Assembly (NCBI RefSeq): GCF_030052815.1 | Contig: NC_079507.1 | Coordinates: 15,832,141-15,896,140, forward strand | Reading direction: 5' to 3' | From: Hevea brasiliensis | Taxonomy: Eukaryota; Streptophyta; Magnoliopsida; Malpighiales; Euphorbiaceae | DNA length: 64,000 nt | In this document: piece after piece, positions 58,346-64,000 of the stretch | Position numbering within the stretch: the first letter of the stretch is position 1 | Layout of the letters: every line of letters begins with the position of its first letter | Translations under genes and position numbers: made by a program | The notes under the pieces: model-generated | Database searches by the model: none | What the model saw: only the letters and a program-made list of their open reading frames with translations | Told to the model about the DNA's origin: nothing

Positions 58346-59045
58346 TCCTCACCAATAACTTGTACAAATTATGAAATGAAATGGAATCTCTTTTGTTCAA
58401 TGGATGGATGTGATTGGAAAATCTTTGAATTGCCTAAGTATTTGATTGTATGAGCATAGCGAAACATGAACTAAATGCCATTATTAACCCAAGTATAAAA
58501 GATCGGAAAGCACAATAAGCATGAGACCTGGGGAGAAATGCTGAACGGACTTGATTAAAATTGAAAATTTAACTTGAACACTTAAGATCGGAACCCTCGT
58601 TAAACCGAACCAAAACTTTAGCTCTTAATCTTCCGGAAAGGAGGTCGGCAATAAACTGTAGGAAAAGATCTAGTGCCGCTCATTTTATTTATCAACAGAG
58701 ATCGTGAATATATACTGATGTGTCCGAAATTCGACAACGGGTTTGAGAGGTCAGTAAATGATTTGAGAGATCGCGAGGCTTAATGAATATGAGGACTCAA
58801 AGATTAATTCAATTCTTTGTGAGGAGAGGTCTAAATGTGACCGCCTATCAAAGAGGGATCTAAACGTGATTAGTGTTCAAAGAAGAATTTTTATTGATTC
58901 TAGGATCGCCAAAATATGGTGTCGATAAATGCCCTCTTTACATAATTTCTATTAAAGGAAAAATTTCTGTATAGGAATTATGTAAAGATTCAGACTCATA
59001 TTTTGGGCGATTAGGTGTTCGAAATTAGGGAACTAAAGCACACCT
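58346..59045. other. No gene seen; 3' flank of antisense gene and spacer
   Basis: Begins with an AT-rich stretch (AATTATGAAATGAAATGG) that could hold the 3' end of the antisense transcript. Small duplicated phrases occur near 58825-58875 (GGTCTAAATGTGA, GGATCTAAACGTGA). No supported coding frame on either strand. Confidence 0.6.
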
Positions 59046-59060
59046 AAGTTAATGACCTAG

Positions 59061-59855
59061 AAAATTAAAATCAACTTGGATCTAGAAACCAGAGGTTGAT
59101 AATAGGAATGTAAATTGCATGAAATTAAAATCAACTTAGATCAAGGAACCAGAGGTTGATAACAGAAATGTAAATTGCATGAAATTAAAATCAACTTAGA
59201 TCAAGGAACCAGAGGTTGATAACAGAAATGTAAATTGCGTGAAATTAAAATCAACTTAGATCAAGGAACCAGAGGTTGATAGCAGGAAATGTAAATTGCA
59301 TGAAATTAAAATCAACTTAGATCAAGGAACCAGAGGTTGATGGTGGAATTGCATGAAATTAAAATCAACTTAGATCAAGGAACCAGAGGTTGATAACAGA
59401 AATGTAAATTGCATGAAATTAAAATCAACTTAGATCAAGGAACCAGAGGTTGATAACAGAAATGTAAATTGCATGAAATTAAAATCAACTTAGATTAGGG
59501 AACCAGAGGTTGATGGCAGGAAATGTAAATTGCAGGAAATTAAAATCAACTTAGATCAAGGAACCAGAGGTTGATAGCAGGAAATGTAAATTGCAGGAAA
59601 TTAAAATCAACTTAGATCAAGGAACCAGAGGTTGATAACAGAAATGTAAATTGCATGAAATTAAAATCAACTTAGATCAGGGAACCAGAGGTTGATGGCA
59701 GGAAATGTAAATTGCAGGAAATTAAAATCAACTTAGATTAAGGAACCAGAGGTTGATAGCAGGAAATGTAAATTGCAGGAAATTAAAATCAACTTAGATC
59801 AAGGAACCAGAGGTTGATAACAGAAATGTAAATTGCAGGAATTTAAAATCAACTT
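59061..59855. repeat. 60-bp minisatellite, about 13 copies, in element G 3' region
   Basis: The unit runs TTGATAACAGAAATGTAAAT, TGCATGAAATTAAAATCAAC, TTAGATCAAGGAACCAGAGG. The phrase AACCAGAGGTTGAT occurs 13 times, ending near 59100, 59160, 59220, 59280, 59341, 59394, 59454, 59514, 59575, 59636, 59696, 59757 and 59818. One unit is short by about 8 bp (59341-59394). Variant positions (GCATG or GCAGG, AACAG or AGCAGG) form alternating subtypes in the right half, so multi-unit blocks were copied. Inner units are nearly identical. Confidence 0.97.
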
Positions 59856-60095
59856 ACAAAACAAGTCTGACTTTGGCACATGAAGTTATTCCCTGACAAA
59901 GTGTACTTAACAAGATAATGAAGGCGGACGATTAATGGAGGAGGAGTTGTAAGGTCTGACCTATGACCTCGTTCTTTCGAATGTCCCTTTTCCGTTCCCG
60001 ACTTTCTCCTTATTCTTCGGAAAGCGCCCTTGTGGGTTTTCACTTTCTTTTCGTCCATTCGACTGTAAGCTTCTTCGGGTTTTCACCTCTATTTG

Positions 60096-60118
60096 TTTTT
60101 TTTTTTTTTTTTTTTTTT
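60096..60118 (+). repeat. Poly-T tract, 23 bp
   Basis: Uninterrupted T23 downstream (in element sense) of integrase, preceded by GGGTTTTCACCTC. The stretch 59856-60442 has no supported gene; it is the 3' untranslated part of G. Confidence 0.9.
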
Positions 60119-60442
60119 GGCGGCTATTCCCTGCAAATCTCATAGTAAAGTACGCGAGGTTATCAATTTTTAAATTCAAATCTTATGGCAGAAATTTAAC
60201 TAATCAATAGCGCATTAGTCAAAGAGAAAGGATAGTATTAAAAAGTGAGCAAGCAGAAAACAAAAGCGTAGGAATGGAGTATAACTTTATCATGGCTTTA
60301 GGAAAATAGACTTTCAAAGGAAAAGGAAAGGTACAAGGATAGATCTCATATATTCTTTTTAGTTGGTTTTGAAGTCTTTTAACCGCCATATTCCAAGTTC
60401 TCTCAAGTCCCTTGCCGTGACGTTGCCTCTCTATCCGCGGTT

Positions 60443-61660
60443 TCATGCCCCTTCCTTATTCCTCCGCTTTGGTTCTTGGGACGCCTTTTGGTTTTCACCC
60501 CAAGAAGGTTTTTTTTTTTTTTTTTTTTTTTTTTGGACGCCTTTCTGGTTTTCATCCCTTCTCCTTTTATGCATAGTATCTCTGACAAGTTGTCGGCATT
60601 CACAGTGTCTCGGGAATTCTTCACCGTCCATGTGGGTCAAGATCAAGGCTCCTCCAGTAAACGCCTTTTTAACCACATAGGGTCCCTCGTAGGTTGGTGA
60701 CCATTTGCCCCGGGGATCGTTTTGGTTTGGTAGTACTTTCTTTAGAACTAAGTCCCCGGGTAGGAATTCCCGTGGGCGTACGTTTTTATCAAATGCTCGC
60801 CATTCTCCTCGATATAATTGCCCGTGACATGTCACTGTTAACCTTTTCTCATCCAAAGAAGTTTAACTGATCCGACCTCGACTGGATCCATTCTGACTCA
60901 CCAATGCCTGATTCCTTCAGAATCCTTAGGGAAGGAATTTCAACCTCAACGGGTAATACTGCTTCCATCCCGTAGACCAGTGAGTACGGAGTTGCCCCAG
61001 TTGAGGTTCTTATGGAAGTCCGGTATGCATGAAGAGCGTAGGGGAGCATGTCATGCCAATCCCTATATGTGACCGTCATTTTCTGGATTATCCTCTTTAG
61101 ATTTTTGTTCGCGGCTTCCACCGCTCCATTCATCTGGGGACGGTATGGGGAGGAATTGAGATGTCGGATTCTGTATTGATCACACAGCCTTCAATCTTCT
61201 GACCGCCTGTGTTCTTGGCGTTATCGATGACAATTTCATTCGAGACCATGCCGCATATGATATCATTTCAAGAATTTGAGAAACGATTCTCGCGTGATGT
61301 GAGCATATGATGTCGCCGACCCACTTGGAGAACTAGTCGATGGCTACAAGGATGAATCTGGGCCCATTGGATGCCTTGGGATTGATGGGACCAATCACAT
61401 CTATGCCCCACATTGCAAAAGGCCACGGTGAAACGAGATTGAACAGCTTGTGAGGTGGCACATTTATCGGATCCGCAGAATCGACACTTGTGGCACTTCC
61501 GAAATACTCGATGCAATCCTTTTCCATTGTGGTCCAAAAATACCCACGCCGCATGATTTGCTTGGCCATCATGTGTCCATTGGCGTGAGTTGCACAATTT
61601 CCTCATGAGTTTCAAAAAGGATTCTCTTTGCCTCCTTTGCATCCACACATCTCAATAATT
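60443..61660 (-). pseudogene. Tat element G integrase, broken
   Basis: The frame 61572-61333 covers the zinc-to-core junction: RRGYFWTTMEKDC, then FAMWGIDVIGPI with the first catalytic Asp. Stops and shifts at 61134-61332 remove the readable second Asp region. The frame 61133-60849 begins NGAVEAANKNLKRI, which holds the catalytic Glu, then WHDMLPYALHAYRTS and GATPYSLVYGMEAVLP. The frame 60856-60443 gives RPREFLPGDLVLKKV and RGKWSPTYEGPYVV, the GPY module, and VRDTMHKRR. The tail is extended by a poly-Lys run encoded by the poly-T at 60509-60534. Confidence 0.88.
60509..60534 (+). repeat. Poly-T tract, 26 bp, flanked by a near-direct repeat
   Basis: T26 inside the tail of the integrase frame (poly-Lys on the minus strand). 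The flanks GACGCCTTTTGGTTTTCACC (60480-60499) and GACGCCTTTCTGGTTTTCAT (60536-60555) are near-identical direct repeats. Confidence 0.9.
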
Positions 61661-62950
61661 CACCGTTGAGCTTCTTTTGCATAGGGTTTCCACCGGGAAA
61701 ATACCCCAATGCTAACCTCCGAATCATCTTCTTTTCATTTTTGCTTGCCCTCAAGGGAATTCTCCTGCTCTACAAGAGACTGTGATGTCGTGATACCAAG
61801 GCTTTCCATCGAGCTCTTCTTCAATCATGAAGCAATAGGTGGCTCATCCCTTACTTTAATCTTCAACGCCTCAAACGCTCGCTCTTCTTCGATTTGAGCC
61901 ATAACAGCTAGAGTAGCTAAGGCGCCAAGAAATTGATTCTTGTCTCTACTCGATGAGTGAAAGAGATTTCTTCAATTCCCGATCATCTCCAAGAAGTATT
62001 TCGTAGGGGATTAGCTTGGGATCCTTGGTTTGCCATTCTCCTTGACTGATAAATTATCGTGAGCCGAGTCTCCATACACCTCCAACTTTTGATTTTCATC
62101 TCTATAGCAAGATGTAGACCCATTACACAAGCTTCATATTCTCGACATTGTTGGTACAAATAAATCCCAACTTAGCAGCTATTGGGAAGTGCTTTCCTTC
62201 CGGGATACTAGTACACTCCAATTCCATTCTGATAAATTGATCGCCCACAAAATACATTTCCCACACATCGATCGACTCTTCTTCGCAGCCTACTTCATTA
62301 ATATGCTCGCTGTGGAACTCAAAATCCAGAGCTTCATAACTGGGATAGGGTTTTCCGCTAGAGGTCAAGCAATTACGCTACCTTTCACCGCTTTCGGTCA
62401 TGTAGACTATATCATATTGGGAGAGTATAACTCGCCACTTGGCTATCCTTCCCGCACGAATGGGCTTTCGAATACGATCCGATAGGATCCATCCGAGATA
62501 AGCCATGTCTTGTGATTCAACATGTAGTGCTTGAGGCGATTTGTCAGTCTGTGCTAACGCGCAGCAAGTCTTTTCTAAGAAAGAGTACCTTGACTCACAA
62601 TCATTGAACTTCTTGCTCGTAGTAAATGGCCCTCTCTTTTCGCCGTATCATCATGTCAGTCCCAAAACACATCCCATAGAGCTCGTTGGACTGCCATGTA
62701 CAGGATCGAGGCCTCGCCGCCACAAAGGGACCAATCTTGGTGGGTTTGACAAATCTTGTTTGATTGTCTCGAAAGCCTTTTGACAATCCGAATTCCATTG
62801 GGTAGGATTGTTCTTCCGAGTAGTTCAAAATAGGCTCACTTTGGCAAAGTGAGATTAGAAATAAATCTTGAAATGTAGTTCAACTTTCCTAGAAAATCGC
62901 ACCTCCCTTCCTGTTTATGGGGACGCCAATTCTAGAAAAGCTCGAACTAG
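61661..62950 (-). pseudogene. Tat element G RNase H and archaeal-type RNase H, broken
   Basis: In element sense the first RNase H lies around 62828-62400: text in several frames matches PTQWNSDCQKAF, MGCVLG and RKERAIYY. The second, archaeal-type block is in 62368-62123: SIDVWEMYFVGD (Asp of the catalytic YFDG-type motif shifted to Val-Gly) and EGKHFPIAAKLGFICTNNVE, where the usual NNVAEYEA continues out of frame. Text to 61661 is the linker to the integrase zinc domain (MRASKNEKKMIRRLALGYF). Two RNase H domains in tandem are specific to the Tat lineage. Confidence 0.75.
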
Positions 62951-62959
62951 GTCACGATC

Positions 62960-63800
62960 CACTTCTATCCCTTTCTCGCTACTATGAATCCCAACAGCTT
63001 TTCCCGATCTAGCTCAAGATGCATTTAGCAGGTTCAGCTTCAACTTGTATTTCCTGAGCCTTTCGAGCACCCTCCTCATCACCCGAACGTGGCTCTCTTC
63101 TCCTCGGATTTAATGATCATATCATCCACATATACCTCCACTTCTTTATGCATCATATCGTGGAATAATGTGACCATTGCGCTACCGTAAGTAGCCCCAG
63201 ATTCTTCAACCCGAAGGGCATGACCCGATAGCAAAATACCCCCATTGGGTGATGAAAGCGCTTTATCCTTGTCTTCCTTGTCCATCGGAATATGATTGTA
63301 CCCTGATGCCCCATCAATTCACGAACAGCTAACCAATCACGCAGGTTTGTCATCTAACATATCAATTTGATGGAGAGGGAATTAATATTTCAATATTGCT
63401 TTATTAAGGTCCCTGTAGTCAACACACACCCTGACTCTCCCGTCTTTCTTCATTAATGTGACGACATTAGCCACCCATTGGGGATATTTTACTACTTCCA
63501 AGAATCCGGCGTCATACTGTTTCTTGACTTAATCCCGAACCTTGAGCAGAGTCTCGGGATTCATTCTCTCGATCCGCTTCACCGGATCGTTCTCGAATTA
63601 AGGGAATCTTGTGCACCACTATCTGAGGGTCCAAACCAACCATATCATCATAGCTCTATGAAAATACGCCGAGAAATTCCTTAGCTGCATCGATCATATC
63701 TCCCAATTCCTCACTCTCCACTACCTTAAGTTCCCTTTTACTTCTTCCGAGCCTAAGTTTATTGTGCGCTTTCATCTTCACAAGGCACGAGGAGGGTTCA
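62960..63800 (-). pseudogene. Tat element G reverse transcriptase, broken
   Basis: In element sense: linker text matching DDMVGLDPQIVVHKIPL (about 63660-63600), the fingers block VRVCVDYRDLNKA (about 63440-63400), then MPFGLKNLG near 63220 and the active site VEVYVDDMIIKS at about 63155-63115 in the frame 63285-63079. The remaining thumb text to 62960 (RVLERLRKYKLKLN-like) is out of frame. Stops after the fingers block and at least two shifts are present. From 63801 to 64000 the sequence is linker upstream of RT with no clear domain. Confidence 0.85.
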
Positions 63801-64000
63801 TCTTTTCATTGCTTTCGTCTGTAAGGTCTTGCTCAGATTTACTTGTTGTAATGTCAGTTATGGGGATTTCAAAATTAACCAGAGGAATTTCTGAGTCTAT
63901 TGGATTATTAGGTGTTAATTGATGAATGGTCCTGAATGAATAAAGAATAGAACATGTTATAAGGATGGAATTAAAAAGGAAAGAGAGTATTGGATTTAAA

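Larger units (their letters stand above)
53139..64000 (-). mobile_element. Tat-lineage Ty3/gypsy retrotransposon G (5' part beyond window)
   Basis: Minus-strand pol with reverse transcriptase, two RNase H blocks and integrase (63800 down to 60443), followed in element sense by a long 3' region with a 60-bp minisatellite and an antisense gene, then the 3' LTR ending TTGCGACA at 53139. A second, archaeal-type RNase H and an extra gene between pol and the 3' LTR are known marks of the Tat lineage (Ogre, Retand, Grande and relatives). Base composition is richer in GC than the neighbouring elements. Gag, protease and the 5' LTR would lie beyond 64000. Confidence 0.85.

Noticed and set aside
59061..59855. 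Regular 60-bp periodicity suggesting a CRISPR array
   Set aside because: The whole unit repeats, with no unique spacers, and the setting is a plant retrotransposon.
61268..61648. 126-codon minus-strand frame in element G
   Set aside because: Shadow of the integrase in another frame; the recognisable motif WGIDVIGPI is in 61333-61572.

Overview
This window is intergenic heterochromatin from a flowering plant, built almost entirely of LTR retrotransposons inserted into one another. The plant origin rests on four things: both Ty1/copia and Ty3/gypsy polyproteins are present; the primer-binding sites have the plant initiator-tRNA-Met form TGGTATCAGAGC; one gypsy family ends in an integrase chromodomain; and a Tat-type gypsy element with two RNase H blocks sits at the right end. 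A eudicot is likely, but the species cannot be read from this sequence. I see no host protein gene, tRNA, rRNA or CRISPR array.

Layout. (1) 1-9307: copia element A, minus strand, left LTR cut by the window edge. It is inserted in another LTR of its own family, of which 9308-9431 remains. (2) 9432-15153: a gypsy leader scrap, then a solo gypsy LTR (X) that itself carries a solo copia LTR (C, 9643-11747). (3) 15154-53053: gypsy element B, minus strand, Tekay/Del-like chromovirus with LTRs of about 3.5 kb. Its 5' LTR is split by copia element D (plus strand, 22861-51646, perfect target duplication ATTCT). D holds a solo gypsy LTR (26482-30436, duplication TGAGA) and gypsy element F (31377-46353, minus strand, TAACA/CAACA). 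F in turn carries a solo gypsy LTR in its RNase H (36684-40293, duplication GACAT). (4) 53054-53138: an 85-bp scrap of another gypsy polyprotein (E). (5) 53139-64000: a more GC-rich Tat-lineage gypsy element G, minus strand, running off the right edge. Its order is LTR, antisense plus-strand gene with its own TATA box, 60-bp minisatellite, integrase, two RNase H blocks, reverse transcriptase.

No element can make its own proteins as read. Every gag and pol frame is broken by stops or frameshifts. Many stops are C-to-T or G-to-A changes, as expected from deamination of methylated cytosine in silenced repeats. Other breaks are small indels at CAG/CTG and may be sequencing artefacts at CHG-methylated cytosines. 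Nesting gives a relative time order: E, then B, then D, then F, then the innermost solo LTR. That innermost LTR belongs to the same family as B, so this family was active both early and late.

The least ordinary parts are: the antisense gene and a possible second plus-strand transcription unit in G (55.5-58.4 kb); the G minisatellite; the array of small inverted repeats in the 1.75-kb copia leader; the protease deletion patched with short tandem repeats in A; and the solo LTR X, which lacks a target duplication and marks an ectopic recombination.
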